Origin: Allobosea sp. Root483D1
GTDB taxonomy: Bacteria > Pseudomonadota > Alphaproteobacteria > Rhizobiales > Beijerinckiaceae
Reading direction: 5' to 3'
Assembly: GCF_001429505.1 (NCBI RefSeq)
Contig: NZ_LMJW01000022.1
Span: 330,370 to 363,060, forward strand
DNA: 32,691 bases
The notes below the pieces were generated by a model, which saw only the letters and a list, made by a program, of their open reading frames with translations, was not told the DNA's origin and searched no databases. The position numbers and the translations under genes are program-made. Shown here one piece after another: positions 24,088 to 31,370 of the stretch (the stretch's first letter is position 1; each line of letters starts with the position of its first letter).

Positions 24088-24604
24088 CGCCAGCTCGATT
24101 TTTCTCGCGCATGTGCTTCCGCAGCAGGTTCATGGCGTTGGCGAGATGGACCATGACGGTGTTGCGGGAGATGCCGAGGCGCAGCGCGATCTCGGCATAG
24201 CTGAGCTCCTCGAATTTGTGCAGCAGCAGCACCTCGCGACAACGCGGCGGCAGGGTGGCGAGCGCCTGGTCGAGATACAGCGCCTTGTCGCGCTCGACGA
24301 GCCGGGCCTCGGCTGACGGGGCGGGGTCGGCGATCATCAGCGCATCCGGCGGCTCGGCTTCGAACAGGCGGCTCGCTCGCTGTTCACGCCGCCAATGGTC
24401 GATCGCGATACTGTCGGCCGCGCGGCTGAGATAGGCGCTCGCATCGCGCACATCCGTACGGGGCGTCCTCAGCAGCCGCAGGAACAGCTCCTGGACCGCA
24501 TCGGCGGCCTGCTGGGCGCTGAGCCCGCGCCCGATCAGCCGCCGCCGGAGCCTGTCCTGCTCGGCTGCGTAGAGCGCGGCGACGCTGAGCGCGCTGTCCG
24601 ACAT
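24080..24604 (-). CDS. FecI-like ECF sigma factor
   Basis: A 174-residue extracytoplasmic-function sigma factor. Region 2 is seen in LSAQQAADAVQELFLRLLR and AYLSRAADSIAIDHWRRE. Region 4 has ATLPPRCREVLLLHKFEELS and the helix-turn-helix YAEIALRLGISRNTVMVHL, followed by AMNLLRKHM. Size and neighbours fit the FecI group, activated through a FecR-like partner when a siderophore binds the receptor. It is first in the iron locus. A TTGACT at 24673-24668 with a weak -10 17 bases on may be its housekeeping promoter. Its likely targets are the two repeated promoter candidates described. Confidence 0.9.
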   Translation of the reverse strand: MSDSALSVAALYAAEQDRLRRRLIGRGLSAQQAADAVQELFLRLLRTPRTDVRDASAYLSRAADSIAIDHWRREQRASRLFEAEPPDALMIADPAPSAEARLVERDKALYLDQALATLPPRCREVLLLHKFEELSYAEIALRLGISRNTVMVHLANAMNLLRKHMREKNRAGAN

Positions 24605-24644
24605 CGATCCTCATGGCGCTGCGCCACGGCGGCGCGTTGGAGCG

Positions 24645-24673
24645 CTATGAGGTGTCTGAGAGAAGAAAGTCAA
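24645..24673 (-). promoter_or_regulatory. Possible housekeeping promoter of the FecI-like gene
   Basis: TTGACT (24673-24668, minus) matches a -35 box well; 17 bases later stands TCATAG (24650-24645), a poor -10. The start codon is about 40 bases downstream. TGA and TCA 10 bases apart in the same stretch loosely recall rhizobial iron-responsive operators, but the spacing is off by one. Confidence 0.28.
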
Positions 24674-24776
24674 TAAAAACAGTAGTTTATACGGTCTCTA
24701 ATCTATGCGCGATCCAGGTTGCGTTCCTTGCCCTGCGCGGTTCGGATGAGATCCGCCGCGCCGGGCCGGCTCGCGC

Positions 24777-26408
24777 TCAGATTACTTTCGCGCGCAGGGT
24801 CGCGGTGACGATCTCGGTGACGACCACCACCGCGAAGATCACGACGAGCACGAGCCCGACCTGGTCCCAGTAGAGATTGTCCATCGCCGCCTGCAGGGCG
24901 ACGCCGAGGCCGCCGGCACCGACCAGGCCGAGCACGGCGCTCTCGCGCACATTGATATCCCAGCGGAACAGGCTGACGGCGAGGAAGGCCGGCTTCACCT
25001 GCGGCCAGAAGCCCTTGAGCAGGACCGAGCGCCAGGGCGCCCCGGCAGCCCGCAGCGCCTCGATCGGGCCGGGCTTGGCCTCCTCGATCGCCTCGGCCAG
25101 GAATTTCCCGGTGAAACCGATCGAGTGGACCGCGACCGCCAGGACGCCGGCGAGCGCGCCGGGACCGAAGACGGCGACGAAGAACAGCGCCCAGACCAGC
25201 GTGTGGACCGAACGCGTCGCGACCAGGATGAAGCGGCCGAGCGTGTTGACCCAGGCCGAGGGCGAGACGTTGCGGGCGCACATCAGCGCGACCGGCGTCG
25301 CCATCAGGATCGCCAGGATCGTGCCGAGCGTTGCGGTGTGCAGCGTCTCGATCAGCGCCTGCTGTACGGTCTTGGGGAAATAGGCCCAGTCGATCGGCCA
25401 CATCCGGGTGAAGAGGTCTACCGTCTGCGCCGGCGCATCATAGAGGAATTCCGGGATGACCTCGATGGTCTGCACCGACCAGCCCAGCGCCAGCGCCGCT
25501 ACGGCCCAGAAGGCGAGGCGCATGCTGCGCTCGGCCGTGGTGAAGCGGTGCCAGACCGGGCCGGAGGCGCCCTGTTTGACCTCGCCGCTCGGCGCCTCGT
25601 CCTGATAGACCCGGCGCATGAAGGCGGAGAGGATCTCGCCCGCCATCACCGCCAGGATGATCGCGATGATGATGGTCAGGACGAAATCATAGTCGAAGCG
25701 CTGGAAGGCGGTGAACAGGGTCGCGCCGATGCCGCCGCCGCCGACCAGGCCAACCAGCGCTGAGTTTCGCAGGTTCGAATCGAGCTGGTAGGCGGCAAAG
25801 CCGATGAAGCGCGGCAGCACCTGCGGCACCACGCCCATGGTGACGACTGAGAGGAAGGGCGAGCCGGCGGCGCGCAGCGCCTCGATCGGCTTCATCGACA
25901 TCTCTTCGATCGCCTCGGCGATCAGCTTGGCGATGAAGCCGATGGTGGCGACGATCAGCGCCAGGATGCCGGCGAGCGCGCCGAAGCCGACCGCCTTGAC
26001 GAAGAGGATGGCGACGATGACCGGGTGGAAGGTGCGGCAGAGCGCGATCAGCCCGCGCGCCAGCACCGTCACCGGCAAGGGCATCAGGTTGCGCGCGGCG
26101 CAGAGGCCAATCGGCAAGGCGAGCAGCACGCCGGCCCCGGTGGCGATGATGGCGATCTGCAGCGATTCCAGCATGCCCTGCGCGAGCAGCTGCATCTTGT
26201 CGGGGGCAGTGTTGGGTGGCAGCATCCGGCCGATGAAGCGCGCGCCGTTGCCGAGGCCCTGGACGAAGCGTTCCCAGCGGATATCGACGATGCCGGCGGC
26301 ATAGATCGCATAGGCGACGAACAGCGCCGCGCCGATGCGCAGCGGCCAGTTCGGCGGGAAGGCGCGAGCGCGCAGGCTGTAGCTGGCGCTGACGGGAGGG
26401 GCGCTCAT
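24777..26408 (-). CDS. phnE: Phosphonate ABC transporter permease, fused PhnE-PhnE
   Basis: The 543-residue protein is twice the length of a normal PhnE. Both halves are complete permease domains: each has a set of hydrophobic helices and a permease EAA loop, EAIEEMSMKPIEALRAAG at 165-182 and EAIEEAKPGPIEALRAAG at 439-456. Each half ends in the conserved glycine-rich stretch (LVGGGGIGATL and LVGAGGLGVAL). A charged linker near residues 270-295 joins them. Some bacteria encode PhnE1 and PhnE2 as two genes; here they are one chain, so a single polypeptide could form the whole channel. Its ATG overlaps the phnC stop by four bases. Confidence 0.9.
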   Translation of the reverse strand: MSAPPVSASYSLRARAFPPNWPLRIGAALFVAYAIYAAGIVDIRWERFVQGLGNGARFIGRMLPPNTAPDKMQLLAQGMLESLQIAIIATGAGVLLALPIGLCAARNLMPLPVTVLARGLIALCRTFHPVIVAILFVKAVGFGALAGILALIVATIGFIAKLIAEAIEEMSMKPIEALRAAGSPFLSVVTMGVVPQVLPRFIGFAAYQLDSNLRNSALVGLVGGGGIGATLFTAFQRFDYDFVLTIIIAIILAVMAGEILSAFMRRVYQDEAPSGEVKQGASGPVWHRFTTAERSMRLAFWAVAALALGWSVQTIEVIPEFLYDAPAQTVDLFTRMWPIDWAYFPKTVQQALIETLHTATLGTILAILMATPVALMCARNVSPSAWVNTLGRFILVATRSVHTLVWALFFVAVFGPGALAGVLAVAVHSIGFTGKFLAEAIEEAKPGPIEALRAAGAPWRSVLLKGFWPQVKPAFLAVSLFRWDINVRESAVLGLVGAGGLGVALQAAMDNLYWDQVGLVLVVIFAVVVVTEIVTATLRAKVI

Positions 26409-27196
26409 TCCATCCAGCCTTCGCCGCCATAGATCTCGGCGAGGTGGCTATCCTGCAGCCCGGCCGGCGGGCCGTCATAGACGATGACGCCCTTCGACAT
26501 GCCGATCATGCGCAGCGCATAGCGGCGGGCGAGGGCGACGTTGTGGATGTTGACCAGCACCGGGATATCGCGCTCGCGGCCGACCTTGGCGAGCAATTCC
26601 ATGATCTCGACCGAGGTCTTGGGATCGAGCGAGGAGGTCGGCTCGTCGGCGAGGATCAAGTCGGGCTCCTGCATCACCGCCCGGGCGATGCCGACGCGCT
26701 GGCGCTGGCCACCGGACAGTTGGTCGGCGCGGCGGGTGGCGAAATCGGCGAGGCCGATCGATTCGAGCAGGGCGAAGGCGCGGGCGATGTCGGCTTCGGG
26801 GAAACGGCGCGTCCAGGCACGCCAGACCGGCACATAGCCGAGCCGGCCGCAGAGCACGTTCTCGATCACCGTCAGCCGCTCGACCAGGTTGTATTCCTGG
26901 AAGACCATGCCGAGGCGCCGGCGCGCGGCCCTGAGCGCCTCGCCCTGCAGCTTCGCCAGGTCGGTGCCGCCCAGCATGATCGAGCCGGAGGTCGGGTCGA
27001 CCAGCCGGTTGATGCAGCGGATCAGCGTCGACTTGCCGGTGCCGGACGGGCCGATGATCGCGACGATGCCGGGCTCGGAGACGCTGAGCGAAATGTCGCG
27101 CAGAACCGGCTGGCCCTTGCGATACTCCTTGACGAGGTTGCGGATGACGAGCGCCCGGCCATGGCCGGGCGCCTCTGCGGCGGGAAGCGCGCTCAT
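26405..27196 (-). CDS. phnC: Phosphonate ABC transporter ATP-binding protein
   Basis: A 263-residue ATPase that powers phosphonate import. Walker A GPSGTGKST is at 49-57, the Q-loop at Q100, the signature LSGGQ at 160-164 and Walker B LILADEP at 180-186, followed by the H-loop histidine in NIHNVALA. The insertion GRLGYVPVWRAW after the Q-loop is typical of PhnC. It stands 20 bases behind phnD and overlaps phnE, so the three form one operon on the minus strand. Confidence 0.93.
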   Translation of the reverse strand: MSALPAAEAPGHGRALVIRNLVKEYRKGQPVLRDISLSVSEPGIVAIIGPSGTGKSTLIRCINRLVDPTSGSIMLGGTDLAKLQGEALRAARRRLGMVFQEYNLVERLTVIENVLCGRLGYVPVWRAWTRRFPEADIARAFALLESIGLADFATRRADQLSGGQRQRVGIARAVMQEPDLILADEPTSSLDPKTSVEIMELLAKVGRERDIPVLVNIHNVALARRYALRMIGMSKGVIVYDGPPAGLQDSHLAEIYGGEGWME

Positions 27197-27216
27197 GAGC
27201 TGGTTATGGCCTTCGC

Positions 27217-28269
27217 TCAGGGAGCCTTGGCCGGCGCGGGCTGCTGCGCCTTCTTCTTGGCCAGTTCGTCGGCCTCGCGCTTGGCCTCGGTGTCGTAGGC
27301 CGACTTGTTGTAGGGCGTGCCCGACTTCTCGGCGACGTCACGCACGACCGCCCAGTCCTTCTGGTAGGTGATCGGCAGGAAGCGGTCGTCGCCGTTGAAC
27401 TCCTTGGTCATCTCCGGGGTGAAGCGGAAGGAGAAGAAGCAGTCGGTGAGCTTCTTGGCGAGCTCGGGCTTGAGGTCGTGGGCATAGGCGAAGGAGGAGG
27501 TCGGGAAGATCGCGCTGCGATAGATCTCGCGGGTATCTTCCTTCTTGATCGTGCCGCGCACGATCATGCGCTCATAGACGTCGCCGGCGACGGCACCCAT
27601 GTCGTAGTCGCCCGAGACGACGCCGAGGATCGACTTGTCATGGCCGCCAGACATCAGCGGCTTGTAGTCCTTGTCGGCTTCCAGGCCATGCTCGGGGAAG
27701 AGCACGCGCGGCGCGAGATTGCCGGAGTTGGACGAGGGCGAGGTGTGCGCGACCTTCTTGTCCTTGAGGTCGGCGAGCTTCTGATAGGGGCTGGAGGCCT
27801 TGACCACGGCGACGAGGTTGTAGCCGCGCACGCCGGCGGCCGAGCCCTTGGCGGCGAAGGGGATCGCGCCGGCAAGGTTGACGGCAAAGCCGGTCGGGCC
27901 GGTCGAGAAGCCAGCGAAATGCAGGCGGCCGGAGCGCATCGCCTCGATCTCGGCCGAGTTCGACTGCACCGGATAATAGACGATGCGCTTGCCAGTGCAG
28001 GCGGCGAGATGGTCGGTCAGTGGCTTGAAGATATTGGCGTAGACGGCGGGATCCTCGACCGGCGTATAGGCCCAGACCAGCGCCGACGGGTCCTTCTGCT
28101 TTGCGGCCTCGGTCGGCACATCGGCGACGAGGTCCTTGTTGGCGTCGCAATATAGTGTGTCGAGCTGGCCGCGATTGGGGCAGGCGTCCTGTGCCTGCGC
28201 CGCGCCGGCGAGCCCGAGGCTCAGGAGCAGTGAGGTCGTGGCGGACAGGCGAGTCAGCGTCTTCGTCAT
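27217..28269 (-). CDS. phnD: Phosphonate-binding periplasmic protein
   Basis: A 350-residue periplasmic protein with a 26-residue signal peptide ending AAQAQ. PhnD features include WAYTPVEDPAVYANIFKPLT, GKRIVYYPVQSNSAEIEAMR, HFAGFSTGPTGF and SPSSNSGNLAPRVLFPEHG; the serine/threonine-rich segments would bind the phosphonate group. The last 20 residues (AKKKAQQPAPAKAP and before) are a charged, proline-rich tail not usual for the family. GGGAGAG precedes the ATG on the minus strand. First gene of the phnDCE operon. No C-P lyase genes are in the window, so the ligand could be a phosphonate, phosphite or a phosphate ester. Confidence 0.92.
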   Translation of the reverse strand: MTKTLTRLSATTSLLLSLGLAGAAQAQDACPNRGQLDTLYCDANKDLVADVPTEAAKQKDPSALVWAYTPVEDPAVYANIFKPLTDHLAACTGKRIVYYPVQSNSAEIEAMRSGRLHFAGFSTGPTGFAVNLAGAIPFAAKGSAAGVRGYNLVAVVKASSPYQKLADLKDKKVAHTSPSSNSGNLAPRVLFPEHGLEADKDYKPLMSGGHDKSILGVVSGDYDMGAVAGDVYERMIVRGTIKKEDTREIYRSAIFPTSSFAYAHDLKPELAKKLTDCFFSFRFTPEMTKEFNGDDRFLPITYQKDWAVVRDVAEKSGTPYNKSAYDTEAKREADELAKKKAQQPAPAKAP

Positions 28270-28296
28270 TGTAGGCGTCTCTCCCGGTCGATCTTG

Positions 28297-28335
28297 ATTA
28301 TGAGCTGGCTATAGTATGTGACACAAAACCGTCAT
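28297..28335 (-). promoter_or_regulatory. Candidate promoter and operator of phnDCE
   Basis: CATAAT (28302-28297, minus) is a good -10 box. Instead of a clear -35 there is GTGACAC-AAAA-CCGTCAT (28318-28335), whose TGAC and GTCA halves are inverted eight bases apart. CCGTCAT resembles a Pho box half-site, but the second half is inverted, so it could instead be an operator of a PhnF-type repressor. Confidence 0.35.
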
Positions 28336-28414
28336 ATTCCAGCCGGGCGAGGCGTCTCGTCTTACGACTATAGTGGCCTTGTCCACCGCGACGGTTGGCC
28401 TTTCACCAACCCTG

Positions 28415-29296
28415 ATGATGCAAAAAGCTCCTTCCACAACCTTTCCGGACGGCCTAGCTGCTCTTGCGGCGCGTTATGACGGCTTCTTGCTCGACCAATG
28501 GGGCGTGCTGCATGACGGCGTGCGGGCGTATCCGGGCGCGGTTGTGGCGCTCGAAGCCCTGCGCCGCGCCGGAAAGCGGGTGATCATCCTCTCGAATTCC
28601 GGCCGCCTTGGCAGCGAAAACGCCGCACAGCTGGCGAAGCTGGGCTTTGCGCGCGAACTCTATGACGAGGTCGTCTCGGCCGGCGATGACGCCCGGGATG
28701 CGCTGGCGGCGCGCGACGAGCCGTTCCACCACGCGCTCGGCCGGCGTTGTCTGCTGCTTGCTCGGGAGGGCGAGGCGCATCTGGCGGAGGGGCTTGGCCT
28801 GGACCTCGTCGATGATGTCGAGGCCGCCGATTTCATTCTGCTGATGACCATGGACCCGCCCCGGCAATCGGTCGCCGGCTGGATGGACGTGCTCAGGGCC
28901 GCCAGCGAGCGCCGGCTGCCGATGGTTTGCGCCAATCCGGACCTGCATCGCGCCAGCCCTGACGGCGGCCTGCAGGAAGCGCCCGGTCTCGTCGCGCGTG
29001 CCTATGAGCAACTGGGCGGCACGGTGCGCTATCACGGCAAGCCCGAGGCCCGAATCTACCGTAGCTGTCTTGCGAAACTCGGACTCGACCGGAGCCGTGT
29101 CGTCGCGATCGGCGATTCGCTGGAGCACGACATCGCCGGTGCGCAAGGCGCCGGCATCGACAGCGTCTTCATCGGCGGCGGCATCCATCGCGGCGAGATC
29201 GTCTGGGACGGTGCGGCGATGGAAATGTCGAGCTGTCTCGCACTCTTTGCCCGAGCCGGACGAAGCCCGACCTACGCGCTGCCGCTGCTCGGCTGA
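28415..29296 (+). CDS. HAD-superfamily class IIA hydrolase (TIGR01459-like)
   Basis: About 293 residues from ATG 28415. Motif I is FLLDQWGVLHDG with nucleophile D27; the usual aspartate two residues later is tryptophan, as in the TIGR01459 type of HAD protein. Motif II is ILSNSGR, a lysine lies in YHGKPEARIY, and motif IV is GDSLEHDIAGAQGAG. These enzymes remove phosphate from small phosphomonoesters; the substrate is unknown. The frame is open to GTG 28373, but TATAGT at 28369-28374 looks like a -10 box and would put the transcript start after it. Diverges from phnD and converges with the phosphate permease gene. Confidence 0.8.
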   Translation: MMQKAPSTTFPDGLAALAARYDGFLLDQWGVLHDGVRAYPGAVVALEALRRAGKRVIILSNSGRLGSENAAQLAKLGFARELYDEVVSAGDDARDALAARDEPFHHALGRRCLLLAREGEAHLAEGLGLDLVDDVEAADFILLMTMDPPRQSVAGWMDVLRAASERRLPMVCANPDLHRASPDGGLQEAPGLVARAYEQLGGTVRYHGKPEARIYRSCLAKLGLDRSRVVAIGDSLEHDIAGAQGAGIDSVFIGGGIHRGEIVWDGAAMEMSSCLALFARAGRSPTYALPLLG

Positions 29297-29308
29297 GAAA
29301 GAGCCGGT

Positions 29309-30322
29309 TCAGCGGCCGGTCAGGAAGAAGCCCGACAGGAAATAGGCCAATGCCGAGATCAAGCCCGCCGCCGGCATGGTTACGATCCAGGCGAAGACGA
29401 TGCCGCGGGCGACGCCCCAGCGCACCGCCGTGACCCGCCTTGCCGCGCCGACGCCGATGATCGCGCCGGTGATGGTGTGCGTGGTCGAGACGGGGACGCC
29501 GAGATAGGTCGCCATGAACAGGGTGATCGCGCCGCCGGTCTCGGCGCAGAAACCCTGCTGCGGCGAGAGCCGGGTGATCTTCGACCCCATGGTGTGGACG
29601 ATGCGCCAGCCGCCACAGAGCGTGCCGAGCGCCATCGCCGCCTGGCACGAGATCACCACCCAGAACGGCACCGAGAAGGTCTCGCCCATCATGCCGTGCG
29701 AGAACAGCAGCACGGCGATGATGCCCATGGTCTTCTGTGCATCGTTGGCGCCGTGGCCGAGCGAGTAGAGCGAGGCCGAGACGAATTGCAGGACGCGGAA
29801 GGTCGAATCGACCTTGATCGGCGCGACCCGCAGGAAGGTCCAGGAGACGATCAGCACCAGGAGCAGCGCCAGGGCGAAGCCGATCGCCGGCGACATGAAG
29901 ATCGCGACGAAGGTCTTGCCGAGCCCCCACCAGACGATCGACGAGAGGCCGACCTTCGACAGCCCAGCCCCGACCAGCCCGCCGATCAGCGCATGCGACG
30001 AGCTCGACGGGATGCCGGCGATCCAGGTGACGACGTTCCAGACGATCGCGCCGGTCAGCGCGCCGAAGATCACCCGGTCGTCGACGATCGCCGCCTGGAT
30101 GATGCCGGAGCCGACCGTCTGGGCGACGTGCAGCCCGAAAAACAGGAAGGCGATGAAGTTGAAGAAGGCGGCCCAGAACACCGCCCATTGCGGCGCCAGC
30201 ACGCGCGTCGAGACAATGGTCGCGATCGAGTTGGCGGCATCGTGCAGGCCGTTCAGGAAGTCGAACAGCAGCGCGACGGCGATCAGGAAGATGAGGGCGG
30301 GAGCGAAGCTGGCGAAGTCCAC
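29309..30322 (-). CDS. pit: PiT-family low-affinity inorganic phosphate transporter
   Basis: A 337-residue inner-membrane protein with about ten hydrophobic helices. The two inverted PiT signatures are present: FDFLNGLHDAANSIATIV near the start and SLGHGANDAQKTMGII in the second half, each with the GxxxAxD core that binds phosphate and the coupling ion. Length fits the short bacterial PiT type. It lies downstream of a DUF47 gene on the same strand, the common pit-accessory arrangement. A palindromic repeat fills the gap between them. Confidence 0.92.
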   Translation of the reverse strand: MDFASFAPALIFLIAVALLFDFLNGLHDAANSIATIVSTRVLAPQWAVFWAAFFNFIAFLFFGLHVAQTVGSGIIQAAIVDDRVIFGALTGAIVWNVVTWIAGIPSSSSHALIGGLVGAGLSKVGLSSIVWWGLGKTFVAIFMSPAIGFALALLLVLIVSWTFLRVAPIKVDSTFRVLQFVSASLYSLGHGANDAQKTMGIIAVLLFSHGMMGETFSVPFWVVISCQAAMALGTLCGGWRIVHTMGSKITRLSPQQGFCAETGGAITLFMATYLGVPVSTTHTITGAIIGVGAARRVTAVRWGVARGIVFAWIVTMPAAGLISALAYFLSGFFLTGR

Positions 30323-30341
30323 GGGGGGCTCAGCCTCTCAA

Positions 30342-30456
30342 GATCACGATGATTTTGGATCGAACCGATCCAAAATCGTAAAACGTGATCGATTCTAGGA
30401 GTTTAGAGCAGGATTTCTGCGAAAAACCGGTTTCCACTTTTTCGCATCCTGCTCTA
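30342..30456. repeat. Composite palindromic intergenic repeat (two hairpins)
   Basis: Two dyads stand side by side. Hairpin A: GATCACG (30342-30348) pairs with CGTGATC (30384-30390), and inside it 30351-30362 pairs with 30366-30377 over a 3-base loop. Hairpin B: TAGAGCAGGAT (30404-30414) pairs with 30446-30456, and inside it TGCGAAAAA (30418-30426) pairs with 30438-30446. I recognise both as parts of a mosaic palindromic repeat scattered through Hyphomicrobiales genomes. The TAG stop of the DUF47 gene is the last triplet of hairpin B. It separates the DUF47 and pit genes and may modulate readthrough or mRNA stability. Confidence 0.75.
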
Positions 30457-31098
30457 GAGGTGTTCGAGAACGATACGGCTGACGCGCTTGGCGACGTCCT
30501 CGAAGCGATCGACGACCTTCTCCAAGTGATCGTAGATCTCGGCGCCGACGATGAAGCCCATCGCATCGGTGCCGCGATGGGCCTTGAACAGCTCCTTCAG
30601 GCCCTGATCGTAAAGCACGTCGGAGCGCTCCTCGATCGCGCCGATCTCCTTGGCGAGCGCGCCGATGCCGACTGCATGCTTCTTGATGTCGCGCAGCATC
30701 GGGAGCAGCACGCCGACCTTGAGCGAAGCGGCCACGATGGTCTTGCCGAGCTCCTGCATGCTCGGGGAAAAGCTCTCGACCTCGAAAAGCCGGATCGCCT
30801 TGGCGGTCTTCTGCATCTGGTCGATGGCGTCATCCATCGAGCCGATCAATTCCTCGATGTCGCCGCGGTCGAAGGGCGTGATGAAGGTGCGGCCGACCTC
30901 GAGCATGACCTCGCCGGCGATGGCGTCGGCACGGTTCTCCTCGGCGAAGATCTCGGCGCAGCCGGCCTCGATCGGCCTTGCCCCGCTGAGCACGCCGTCG
31001 AGCGCTGTGGCGCCGGCCTTCAGCGTTTCGGCATGGCGCTCGAACAGCACGAAGAACTTGTCTTCCTTCGGAAGCAGCTTCTGGAACCAGCCGAGCAC
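30454..31098 (-). CDS. DUF47 family (PhoU-like) pit accessory protein
   Basis: A 214-residue, helix-rich protein of the DUF47 family, related to PhoU. It starts MLGWFQKLLPKEDKFFVLFERHA, has the metal-binding-type segments EIFAEENRADAIAGEVMLEV and ITPFDRGDIEELIGSMDDAID, and ends with FEDVAKRVSRIVLEHL. GTG 31098 is used, with AGGGG six bases upstream; the longer frame upstream has no support. The partner gene encodes the PiT transporter, whose activity such proteins are thought to adjust. The last codon lies inside a palindromic repeat. A Pho box candidate stands 89 bases upstream. Confidence 0.88.
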   Translation of the reverse strand: MLGWFQKLLPKEDKFFVLFERHAETLKAGATALDGVLSGARPIEAGCAEIFAEENRADAIAGEVMLEVGRTFITPFDRGDIEELIGSMDDAIDQMQKTAKAIRLFEVESFSPSMQELGKTIVAASLKVGVLLPMLRDIKKHAVGIGALAKEIGAIEERSDVLYDQGLKELFKAHRGTDAMGFIVGAEIYDHLEKVVDRFEDVAKRVSRIVLEHL

Positions 31099-31186
31099 CG
31101 CGCACCCCTTGACGATCGCATGGCGAGGCCCGCTGGACTGCCGCGTTTCGTGGCGGCCGGTTGCAGGGCGCATGCAGGCGGTTCTT

Positions 31187-31204
31187 GTGACAGTTTTACG
31201 ACGG
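31187..31204 (-). promoter_or_regulatory. Candidate Pho box upstream of the DUF47-pit operon
   Basis: The minus strand reads CCGTCGT-AAAA-CTGTCAC, two direct 7-base half-sites with 4-base AT spacing, close to the PhoB consensus CTGTCAT-N4-CTGTCAT (5 of 7 and 6 of 7 bases). It is about 89 bases before the DUF47 start, suggesting phosphate-controlled transcription by PhoB. Confidence 0.5.
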
Positions 31205-31370
31205 CCGCAAGCTGGAGTCAGTCGACTTGCCCCGATGCTGCACGGCAATCTCAAGGTCGAAGACCAGGCGTTCCAGTCCATTCGAGAGCGATCGCGACAG
31301 ATCGGCGGCCCCTGCCGCAAGTCGTACCATCGATCTATGCGGGTAGGATCGCCGGCTATATGACGGTTGC

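Noticed and set aside
28318..28335. Reading the phnD upstream element as a classical Pho box
   Set aside because: The two half-sites are inverted, not direct repeats, so it was kept only as a low-confidence operator candidate.
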